Shown: positions 1 through 5,633 of the stretch, piece after piece
How the letters are laid out: every line of letters begins with the position of its first letter
How positions within the stretch are numbered: position 1 is the stretch's first letter
Origin: a virus
DNA length: 42,432 nucleotides
IMG/VR virus record: IMGVR_UViG_3300025319_000008
Span: 1 to 42,432 of that record
Direction: 5' to 3' (one strand)
Notes under the pieces: generated by a model
What the model was told of the DNA's origin: nothing
Seen by the model: only the letters and a program-made list of their open reading frames with translations
Database searches by the model: none
Program-made: the position numbers and the translations under genes

Positions 1-1090
1 ATGGGTAATTGAATTTTAGTTTACCTGCGATAAAATATATCATGTTCATGAAATTAGTCATATTCCGGTAGCCTCTTGCTCTTCTTTTTGCAAGTTGTAT
101 TTTGTTATTTATACCTTCCATTATACCTGAGTTGATTCTTGATTCAATAAAATTTACTATTCCAGACCAGTGAGATTTGATAGTTTTTACAAATTTTTTA
201 AATGGAATAATGCGGATTCTTTTTCTTTAATATCCAAAAATTCCATAAACATTTCTTTTAACCTATAGGCTTGTCCCAGCCGAGGATACGCCATCAACAG
301 GTAATCCAACTCGTCTTGCTTTGTTGTGCTTAGGTTCGTATAGTTGGTAAGTACAGTATATTTATGTCCTTTGAGCTGATCGTTATCTTTACGTTCTAAT
401 TTCCTCAAATCGTCCATGGACTTGCTTAACAAGGCTGTTACATGGAATTTGTCAAAAGTTATTTTGGCTTGTGGTAGATGTTCGGTAACACCCGCAATAT
501 AGGCTGGCGACATATCTATGCTTACATTTTTAATAGATGCTACGCTACCTTGTTTTTCCTCAATTGCTACTGCCAAATCTTTTATCACATCCGATTCCCT
601 TCCTTCACACACAAATATTACCCGCCTTGCTTCTAAGTTTGCACATACAGTAACATAATTATGTCCTTTTTTTGATGAAGTTTCATCTATCCCCACTTGA
701 GTAACGGTTGCAAGGCTGTCATTAACTACGGCATCATTTACCCAATAATTAAACATTCGCCACAATCTGTTTGCTACAACGTGCAATGTGGAAGCTACCT
801 TATTTACTGGCATTTCGTATTCTATTAATAACATTGCAAATGCCTCAAAGAGTAGCGTAAAACCACTGCCTGCACGTGCCCAAGGAACAACTACTGTTAC
901 TACTTCACCTGTGCTGCTTTTTATTCTTGGCACCCGCCCATGAAATAAAGCAGGTGTGTTCAAAAAAATTAAGGTGTTGCCAACTACGCTCTTCTGTATC
1001 ATATGCGCTACATAATACTCCTGCATGGTCTAAAAATTGACCTCCCTTCTCAAAATCAATGTAAATGTCCAACTGTCCTCTATTAAGCAT
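1..1090 (-). pseudogene. ISL3-family transposase, frameshifted twice and running off the window
   Basis: Three minus-strand reading frames together make an ISL3-type DDE transposase. The N-terminal piece (1090 down to about 957) contains LDIYIDFEKG and WQHLNFFEH. The central piece (about 957 to 187) contains GRVPRIK, VPWARAGSGFTLLFEAF, the first Asp in VGIDETSSKKG and the second Asp in SIDMSPAYI. The C-terminal piece (about 195 to 1) contains KTIKSHWSGI, the expected Glu in GIMEGINN, and AKRRARGYRN. The first frame change lies near 951-960. The second lies at the A/T run near 190-200, where about a dozen residues usual for the family also seem to be missing. All three catalytic residues are encoded but never in one frame, so this copy is probably dead unless the indels are consensus errors. 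The C-terminus and one IS end lie outside the window. Confidence 0.85.
187..1026 (-). CDS. Central fragment of ISL3-family transposase
   Basis: This is the longest open frame (279 codons) of the broken ISL3 transposase. It carries two of the three DDE residues: the Asp of VGIDETSSKKG and the Asp of SIDMSPAYI, with FDKFHV following. The first roughly 20 residues before PALFHGRVPRIK are out-of-frame translation and not native. The last residues, before the stop at 187-189, leave the family sequence at a run of A. On its own it lacks the N-terminal zinc-binding/HTH part and the catalytic Glu region, so it should not be active. Confidence 0.6.
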   Translation of the reverse strand: MQEYYVAHMIQKSVVGNTLIFLNTPALFHGRVPRIKSSTGEVVTVVVPWARAGSGFTLLFEAFAMLLIEYEMPVNKVASTLHVVANRLWRMFNYWVNDAVVNDSLATVTQVGIDETSSKKGHNYVTVCANLEARRVIFVCEGRESDVIKDLAVAIEEKQGSVASIKNVSIDMSPAYIAGVTEHLPQAKITFDKFHVTALLSKSMDDLRKLERKDNDQLKGHKYTVLTNYTNLSTTKQDELDYLLMAYPRLGQAYRLKEMFMEFLDIKEKESALFHLKNL

Positions 1091-1161
1091 TTCAGGCCTG
1101 GTTAGAGTTACTGATTACTGTCCTCTATTAAGCATTTCAGGCCTAGTTAGAGTTTCTGATT
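1072..1161. repeat. 45-bp tandem direct repeat at the transposase start
   Basis: Two adjacent 45-bp copies (1072-1116 and 1117-1161) differ at two positions. Each contains the transposase start codon on the minus strand (1088-1090 and 1133-1135). The upstream start reads only six codons (MLNRGQ) before a stop, so only the proximal copy can begin the transposase. This looks like a slippage or duplication event near an IS end. Confidence 0.85.
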
Positions 1162-1299
1162 TAATATACCATGGTTTACAAATTTGTAATGCCATCTCAA
1201 ATATTTGAGTGCTGTTTTTCATTCAGCAAAATTATTCTAATATCTTTACCCATACAAAACATCATAGAACCAATTTAATTGTATATTTCTGACATACTC

Positions 1300-1320
1300 C
1301 AACGAATAAATTCGTTTGGT
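1300..1320 (-). repeat. Right-end hairpin of the TnpB element
   Basis: An 8-bp stem (CCAACGAA / TTCGTTTGG with one bulged T) with a TAAA loop. It matches the left-end palindrome at 2822-2841 except for a few bases. It starts 13 nt after the tnpB stop codon on the coding strand, the usual place of an IS605 right end. Confidence 0.75.
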
Positions 1321-1450
1321 TCTCGTGTTGACTTTAGGCCGCAACATAACTTTTGAAATAAATTTCGTTATGAAATTTCATTCCAATTGGCTCTGTCAGA
1401 GAGCGAATACGTCCAGGACTTATAATTTGCCCAAACGATACATTTTCATT
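1300..1450 (-). ncRNA. Putative omega RNA (reRNA) scaffold of TnpB
   Basis: In characterised IS605 elements the guide RNA scaffold is transcribed from the 3' end of tnpB through the right end, and the guide is the sequence just beyond that end. The matching region here is the last part of tnpB plus the 13-nt spacer and the right hairpin. No fold was computed, so the 5' boundary is only a family-based estimate. Confidence 0.35.
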
Positions 1451-2551
1451 ATAAATATTTATAGCACCGACTCCATCTCTGTCAAAAATAAATCCACATT
1501 TTTTGCACTTATACGTGCGACCTTTTGGACTTGATTTCTTTATGTTCTTGCAATGTGGGCATTTGCGGCTGGTATATGGCTCCGGTACAATGTCTACTCG
1601 ACCGGATATACTCTCAAACTTGTACTTAATATAATTCTTTAATTTTTGTTCTGGATTTTGACTTATCTTCTGATTTGTCTTTCCTCTCATGTTCGGAGAA
1701 TCATGTGTCGAAGAATTATCTCCGATTATAATATTCCCAATATCGTTTCTTATTGCATAATTCACAATAAATGATGAATATTTATGCAACATTTCTTTTT
1801 GTATGTTTAATAATCGGTCTGTTGTTTTTCTTTTGGCTCGTTGTATCTTTTTATAATTATTGCTTCCTTTTTTCTTGTGTGATAATCTTGATTGAGTCTT
1901 GCCATTGAGCTTGTTTCTATAATGCATTAAACCCATGAATTTTTTTCCAGATAAAGTAATGGTATTTTCCCCATCGAATATGGTGGCAACGCGTTTAACA
2001 CCCAAATCGATGGACAAATATTTATTTTCGCTTAGATTTTTTTGCTCAACTTCTGTTTCCAAACACAAATTTATTTTCCAGCCGCGAGTTTTGGAATAAG
2101 TAACGCTTCCGTATATTGGCAATGGAATATTAATGTCCCATTTTAAGTAAAGAAATTCTTTTTCTGTTCCTAAAGTTAAACGAAGGAATCCATTTTTATA
2201 TTTAATTTGGCTTTTCTTAAAAAGAATTGCTTGCAGAAATTTTGGTTTTCTGGGAGGGCACGCATCAGGAACAACTTTTTTCGCTTGTTTCCAAGACGCA
2301 AGATTTGCGTGGACTTGTTGCATGGCACCAAGGAATGAATCGGAATGTAATAATTTACGTTCTAACTTATTTCTCATATGTTTTTGTAAATCAAATTTTG
2401 AGAGCCATACGCCGGTTTCGTCATATATTTTCCAAAATTCTTCCAAAGAACGAGAATACACTTCGCCGGCTTCTTTCGAGAGTTCGAAGAAGCGTTGGTC
2501 ATAAAAGCAGAAGTTATATGTTTTTTGTGTTGTCATTGTTTTTCTTGACAT
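1334..2551 (-). CDS. tnpB: TnpB, RNA-guided nuclease of IS605-type element
   Basis: TnpB is the Cas12 ancestor: a RuvC nuclease guided by an RNA from its own element, which helps the element persist. RuvC-I is clear (SIDLGVKRVATIFDG), as is the four-Cys zinc finger (CPHC then CKKC) and RuvC-III (FDRDGVGAINI). At the usual RuvC-II position the sequence is NIIIGDNSS, with Gly where the catalytic Glu normally stands. A Glu lies downstream in VPEPYTSRKCP, as in TnpB clades with a relocated glutamate. Length (405 aa) is normal. An alternative start five codons in (2536) forms an ATGA overlap with the small gene upstream, suggesting translational coupling. It is located inside the hairpin-bounded element. 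Confidence 0.92.
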   Translation of the reverse strand: MSRKTMTTQKTYNFCFYDQRFFELSKEAGEVYSRSLEEFWKIYDETGVWLSKFDLQKHMRNKLERKLLHSDSFLGAMQQVHANLASWKQAKKVVPDACPPRKPKFLQAILFKKSQIKYKNGFLRLTLGTEKEFLYLKWDINIPLPIYGSVTYSKTRGWKINLCLETEVEQKNLSENKYLSIDLGVKRVATIFDGENTITLSGKKFMGLMHYRNKLNGKTQSRLSHKKKGSNNYKKIQRAKRKTTDRLLNIQKEMLHKYSSFIVNYAIRNDIGNIIIGDNSSTHDSPNMRGKTNQKISQNPEQKLKNYIKYKFESISGRVDIVPEPYTSRKCPHCKNIKKSSPKGRTYKCKKCGFIFDRDGVGAINIYNENVSFGQIISPGRIRSLTEPIGMKFHNEIYFKSYVAA

Positions 2552-2694
2552 TTATTTTCTACAAACAATCTTAGCTCTTTAGAAGGGATTGTTTTATTTT
2601 TTTTACAAAGAGCAAAGAACTTTTTTCCGAGTTTGGGCTCAACTCTAAATTTTATATAAACACTTTTTGTTATTTCCTTTTTATGTCTTCCCAT
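2533..2694 (-). CDS. Small ribbon-helix-helix-like protein coupled to tnpB
   Basis: A 53-residue basic protein begins MGRHKKEITKSVYIKFRVEP. Its layout fits an RHH (CopG/Arc type) fold: a short strand (VYIKFRVEP), a helix ending CKKNK, then a second helix (SKELRLFVENK). It aligns end to end with the 55-residue product of 37743-37910, sharing EITK, the I-x-FR-x-E strand, CKKNK-x-I and SK-x-x-R-x-F. Its stop overlaps the tnpB start region (ATGA if TnpB starts at 2536), so both are probably made from one message. It lies inside the hairpin boundaries and so travels with the element. A DNA-binding autorepressor role is inferred. Confidence 0.65.
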   Translation of the reverse strand: MGRHKKEITKSVYIKFRVEPKLGKKFFALCKKNKTIPSKELRLFVENKCQEKQ

Positions 2695-2821
2695 TGAGAT
2701 TATAATTATTTCTGTGTCCTTAAATATAAATATACAATAAAAATTTAAAAATCACAATATTAAAAAATATTTTTGTTATATTAAAAATTTTTCATATTTT
2801 TGTCATATTAAAGCAATTCCT

Positions 2822-2841
2822 CCAACGAATGAATTCGTTGG
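2822..2841 (-). repeat. Left-end hairpin of the TnpB element
   Basis: A perfect 20-nt palindrome, CCAACGAATGAATTCGTTGG, which can fold as an 8-bp stem with a TGAA loop. It repeats the right-end hairpin and lies upstream of the RHH gene, marking the left side of the element on the tnpB strand. Confidence 0.75.
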
Positions 2842-2876
2842 CTTCCTTGCTTAAAAAATTGTGAAAAACATATTAG

Positions 2877-3194
2877 ATGAATGATTTCGAAAAACACTAT
2901 ATGAATTTTCCATATTGTTGCTATCCTAAAGAATTATATTATAGAACTGTTTTAATCGAAAAGTTCAAAAAAGATAGGAATAATACAATAATGAGCTGTT
3001 GTGTCATTAATGGAGTGTCTGTTTTTAAAGACCCTACACAAAAAGAAAATGAATTTAGAATTGGAACGAATGGTATGGCAAATAATTATCTTGTTTCTGG
3101 TAATGATACAATATCAATAAAAACAGATAGCTCATTAATCCAGAAGTTAACAAATGCTATAGAAACTTATAAAAATCCAGAAATAGTAAAATGA
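2877..3194 (+). CDS. Unknown small phage protein with RxVLIEK motif
   Basis: No family is recognised. The 105-residue product carries RTVLIEK at residues 23-29, the motif shared by a dozen small proteins here. The part after the motif (SCCVINGVSVFKDP, later TDSSLIQKLTNAI) resembles the gene at 3580-3885 (FCCWINDVPVYTDS, TDSTIMQTVSKLI), so the two are probably paralogs. It is the first plus-strand gene after the TnpB element and overlaps the next gene by 4 nt (ATGA). No signal peptide or membrane segment is evident. Confidence 0.7.
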   Translation: MNDFEKHYMNFPYCCYPKELYYRTVLIEKFKKDRNNTIMSCCVINGVSVFKDPTQKENEFRIGTNGMANNYLVSGNDTISIKTDSSLIQKLTNAIETYKNPEIVK

Positions 3195-3583
3195 ATGAGT
3201 TTAAAATTATAAAATTTCCAATAACAAGAATAGTTTTAGTTGAAAAAAGAATTAAAACTGTAAATCAAATGAAACAATTTTTAAAACAAGAATTTAGTGA
3301 GTGTTCTTTTTATAGATATTGCAAAGATGAACAAATTATTTTTTATACAAAAAATAATTTCACATTATTAGAAATTAAAATTGATGGTGTTTGTGCTTTT
3401 TTAAATGCTGATTACACAAAAAATTATGAAATAATTAAACATGATTTAATTATGAGACAAGAAATTAGGGATTTTATTTTTAAAGATTTGTTTAGATTCG
3501 AAAATTACTCAGAGTGTTTTATTGACTTTTATGGATGTTCTGGATATGCATTTGTGGTTAGTAATAGTCTTGAAATTTCATGA
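3191..3583 (+). CDS. Unknown small phage protein with RxVLVEK motif
   Basis: No family is recognised. The 130-residue product has RIVLVEK at residues 13-19 right after ITR. It overlaps both neighbours by 4 nt, so the three small genes from 2877 to 3885 form one translationally coupled set. The spacing ITR-motif-charged helix and a later IIFYTKNNFTLLEIKIDG stretch resemble the layout of the 10881-11228 product (FITR, ILYKRNSLILFRHDIEIG), suggesting a distant paralog pair. Function unknown. Confidence 0.7.
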   Translation: MNEFKIIKFPITRIVLVEKRIKTVNQMKQFLKQEFSECSFYRYCKDEQIIFYTKNNFTLLEIKIDGVCAFLNADYTKNYEIIKHDLIMRQEIRDFIFKDLFRFENYSECFIDFYGCSGYAFVVSNSLEIS

Positions 3584-3885
3584 AAAAACTAAAAAGATTA
3601 TATATTCCTCAATGTGACAATGATTTAAATGTTAGAGTCTTGTTGTTTGAAAAATATAAACCAAAATTATATGGACTAAATTTTTGTTGTTGGATAAATG
3701 ATGTTCCTGTTTATACAGATAGTACATCTGGAAAATTAGGTGTTTTTTCTGGAAGTCAAGGCGATTTGTCTGGGGATAGAATTAGAAAAAGTATAACATT
3801 TCTTATAGTTGGATTTGAACCGGAGGAAATATTAACAGATAGTACCATAATGCAAACTGTTTCTAAGTTGATAGTAGATGTGTAA
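3580..3885 (+). CDS. Unknown small phage protein, paralog of the 2877-3194 gene
   Basis: The 101-residue product has RVLLFEK at residues 19-25, followed by a region related to the 2877-3194 product (CCWINDVPVYTD here, CCVINGVSVFKD there), and a similar C-terminal helix after TDST. It ends 7 nt before the convergent homing cassette at 3892. No catalytic motif or membrane segment is visible. Confidence 0.7.
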   Translation: MKKLKRLYIPQCDNDLNVRVLLFEKYKPKLYGLNFCCWINDVPVYTDSTSGKLGVFSGSQGDLSGDRIRKSITFLIVGFEPEEILTDSTIMQTVSKLIVDV

Positions 3886-3891
3886 ATAACA

Positions 3892-4956
3892 TTAGTTTTC
3901 TGCGTATTTCCAAATGAAACCTCCGGCTGTTTTATATTTCGGTTTTCCTGAACAAACTTTTGGAATTGCAGTACGACTAGCTTTCGTGTTTTTTGAAGCT
4001 TCTGAAATTGAGTTCCAAATGTTTAATATTATACCATCTTTTGTTAGTTGAATTACTTTTTTACTTTTCTGTTTTGCTTTATTTTTTGCATATTCTACTG
4101 TTTCTAAATCTAAATTTTTTATTTCTTCTCCTGATTTGTAATATTTCCAAATAAATCCTCCGGCTGTTTTACTTACTTTTTTACCACATGTTCTATTTGC
4201 ACAAACATCACTTATTTGATTTGAGCCTATATTTAATGTATTAACTATTTCCACTATTGAATTCCATGTTTTAATAAATATTCCTTCAATTGAAAATTGA
4301 TTAATTTTTTTCCAAGTAGATGGGTCGGATGATTTTTCTAAATTAACAGAAATATCTCCATCTGTAAAGTATTTCCAAATAAAACCGCCAGCTATTTTTG
4401 CATTTCTGTAATTAGAACAAACAGAAACAATAGAACTAGTTGCTATTCCTAATGAAATAGAAGCTTCTGTTAATGAATTCCATGTTTTAATAACCTCTCC
4501 ATTTTTTGAAATTTGGTTTACTTTTCTTTTTACTGGTGACTTATTTGTTTTGTTTTTTGTAAATTCTACATTTTTGTATTTCCACATGAATCCACCAGCA
4601 GTTTTATGATTGATTTCATCAGAGCAAACTCTACTTATTGAACTTCTGTCTATTTTTATTGTTTTAGATGCTTCCTCTATTGATTCCCACTCTTTAATAA
4701 AATTCCCTTCTTTAGAAAGTTGAATAACCGCACACACATAGCGAAGGTTTTCTGTTAATTTTAATATTAATTCATCATCTAATTTATTTGGAATTATACC
4801 ATTTTCAAATTCTTCTTTGTAAAACCAAAAACATCCGTTTGATGTTTTTGTAAATTTAGTTAAACATTCATATATTCCTCTTTTATCAAAAAAAGCTTCA
4901 GCGTAACAAACATCACTCCACTCTTTAGAGAAACTTCCGTCAATATCAAATTGCAC
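3892..4956 (-). CDS. NUMOD1-repeat DNA-binding part of a GIY-YIG homing endonuclease
   Basis: Four clear copies and one degenerate N-terminal copy of a module of about 50 residues follow each other. Each reads as xIQ-x-x-x-x-G-x-FIKxW-NSIxEAS, a helix-turn-helix ending VCS, then KTAGGFIWKY. This is the NUMOD1/IENR1 DNA-binding module of phage homing endonucleases. The frame stays open upstream of the GTG at 4954-4956 through NRHKEIVQFD and meets the GIY-YIG frame at the GGGG run (4994-4997 on the + strand). One base there would fuse the two ORFs into a standard GIY-YIG-NUMOD protein. The GTG start is therefore probably artificial. Confidence 0.85.
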   Translation of the reverse strand: MQFDIDGSFSKEWSDVCYAEAFFDKRGIYECLTKFTKTSNGCFWFYKEEFENGIIPNKLDDELILKLTENLRYVCAVIQLSKEGNFIKEWESIEEASKTIKIDRSSISRVCSDEINHKTAGGFMWKYKNVEFTKNKTNKSPVKRKVNQISKNGEVIKTWNSLTEASISLGIATSSIVSVCSNYRNAKIAGGFIWKYFTDGDISVNLEKSSDPSTWKKINQFSIEGIFIKTWNSIVEIVNTLNIGSNQISDVCANRTCGKKVSKTAGGFIWKYYKSGEEIKNLDLETVEYAKNKAKQKSKKVIQLTKDGIILNIWNSISEASKNTKASRTAIPKVCSGKPKYKTAGGFIWKYAEN

Positions 4957-4981
4957 AATTTCCTTATGTCTGTTTTTATTT

Positions 4982-5359
4982 TTAGAAATTGCTCCCCTTT
5001 CTAAATTTATTAGTTAATGGGCCTGTTTTGTTGTTTATTTTACCTATAGCATCAATATATTTTGTTTCTGTTTTTAAGGCATTTTTTTCTGATAAATTAG
5101 AATTTAAAATTGAAATTAATGGTTTTGTGTTTTCTTTTTTCATCTCTTGTATGATTGCGTACTTTTCTTTGTTCTCATCACAACAATCGCACATGTGTTC
5201 AGAAACTCTTCTCCCACAACCTTTTCCGACATAAAATGGTTCATAATCAAATGAATATTCTCTATAGATATATTTTCCTGGCTTTCTTGGGTCAAGATAT
5301 ATATAAACATAAAATATATTTTCTTCTTTATATTTTTCTATTAAAACCTTATTTTCCAT
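4982..5359 (-). CDS. GIY-YIG nuclease domain of a homing endonuclease (frameshifted from its NUMOD tail)
   Basis: The GIY-YIG core is visible as YVYIYLDP (first strand), then PFYVGKGCGRRVSEH, with the Arg and Glu positions expected downstream. The protein begins MENKVLIEKYKEE before the nuclease fold. This extension contains VLIEK, the peptide that recurs in small phage proteins on the other strand. The start overlaps the end of the RHH gene by 11 nt, so translation is probably coupled. The ORF ends at TAA just after a GGGG run, where the frame of the NUMOD1 repeats takes over. As drawn it lacks specific DNA binding. It is a selfish gene inserted between plus-strand phage genes. Confidence 0.85.
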   Translation of the reverse strand: MENKVLIEKYKEENIFYVYIYLDPRKPGKYIYREYSFDYEPFYVGKGCGRRVSEHMCDCCDENKEKYAIIQEMKKENTKPLISILNSNLSEKNALKTETKYIDAIGKINNKTGPLTNKFRKGSNF

Positions 5360-5492
5360 TTTCTAATACCTCCCTTAAAACTTCTGATATTTTAACTATT
5401 CTTTTTTCTTTTTGACCTCTTTTGAGAGCTTTCTCTACATATGTTTGGTATGTATCACTTGTTAATCTTAACGTTATGTGTTTATCTTTCAT
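5349..5492 (-). CDS. Small RHH (CopG-like) protein coupled to the GIY-YIG nuclease
   Basis: A 47-residue protein with strand KHITLRLTSDTY, a helix through YVEKALKRGQ, a basic turn KEKRIVK and helix ISEVLREVLENG, typical of ribbon-helix-helix DNA-binding dimers. I start it at the ATG at 5490-5492, not the farther upstream start, because a Bacteroidota-type -7 box (5521-5528) lies 29 nt before this ATG and RHH proteins start just before the strand. Its stop overlaps the GIY-YIG start by 11 nt. It is probably an autorepressor of the homing cassette (inference). Confidence 0.75.
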   Translation of the reverse strand: MKDKHITLRLTSDTYQTYVEKALKRGQKEKRIVKISEVLREVLENGK

Positions 5493-5520
5493 TTTTATGT
5501 GTTTAAGTGTTTGTGTGTTA

Positions 5521-5528
5521 CAAATATA
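5521..5528 (-). promoter_or_regulatory. Bacteroidota-type -7 box for the RHH/GIY-YIG cassette
   Basis: On the minus strand this reads TATATTTG, matching the TAnnTTTG element, 29 nt upstream of the RHH start codon. The -33 element is only weakly matched. It lies close to a plus-strand box at 5568-5575, so the two promoters would be divergent and share 50 bp. Confidence 0.45.
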
Positions 5529-5567
5529 AATAGTCAATAAAAAATGTAAATCGTTAAAATTAAATCG

Positions 5568-5575
5568 TATATTTG
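5568..5575 (+). promoter_or_regulatory. Bacteroidota-type -7 box upstream of the SbcD-SbcC fusion
   Basis: TATATTTG fits TAnnTTTG and lies 58 nt before the ATG at 5634. No good -33 TTTG is seen at the usual distance, so the call is tentative. Confidence 0.4.
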
Positions 5576-5598
5576 TCGAGTAACAAATAATCATAAAA

Positions 5599-5608
5599 TT
5601 CGTTTAAG
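5599..5608 (+). promoter_or_regulatory. Recurrent CGTTTAA box upstream of a gene start
   Basis: CGTTTAA at 5601-5607 sits 33 nt before the ATG. The same heptamer lies 25-45 nt before starts at 13124, 22577 and 29145, all in the larger gaps of the plus-strand operon. It could be a phage-specific promoter element. In AT-rich DNA a 7-mer also occurs by chance. Confidence 0.25.
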
Positions 5609-5633
5609 TAAATAAAATAAATAAAAAATACAT

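Larger units (their letters stand above)
1300..2841 (-). mobile_element. IS200/IS605-type element with RHH gene and tnpB, no tnpA
   Basis: Two near-identical imperfect palindromes of about 20 nt bracket tnpB and a small upstream gene, one 13 nt beyond the tnpB stop (1300-1320) and one at 2822-2841. Subterminal hairpins of the same sequence at both ends are the hallmark of IS200/IS605 elements, which move as single strands. No Y1/HUH TnpA lies inside, so the element would need a transposase in trans. The exact cleavage sites and the target-adjacent motif lie a few bases outside the hairpins and cannot be fixed from one copy. A TTTAA sequence sits about 10 nt outside the left hairpin on the element strand. 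Confidence 0.75.

Noticed and set aside
1162-1299. Gap between the ISL3 repeat and the TnpB right end
   Set aside because: I saw no gene, tRNA or clear IS end in it; it is short AT-rich spacer, possibly holding the outer end of the ISL3 element.
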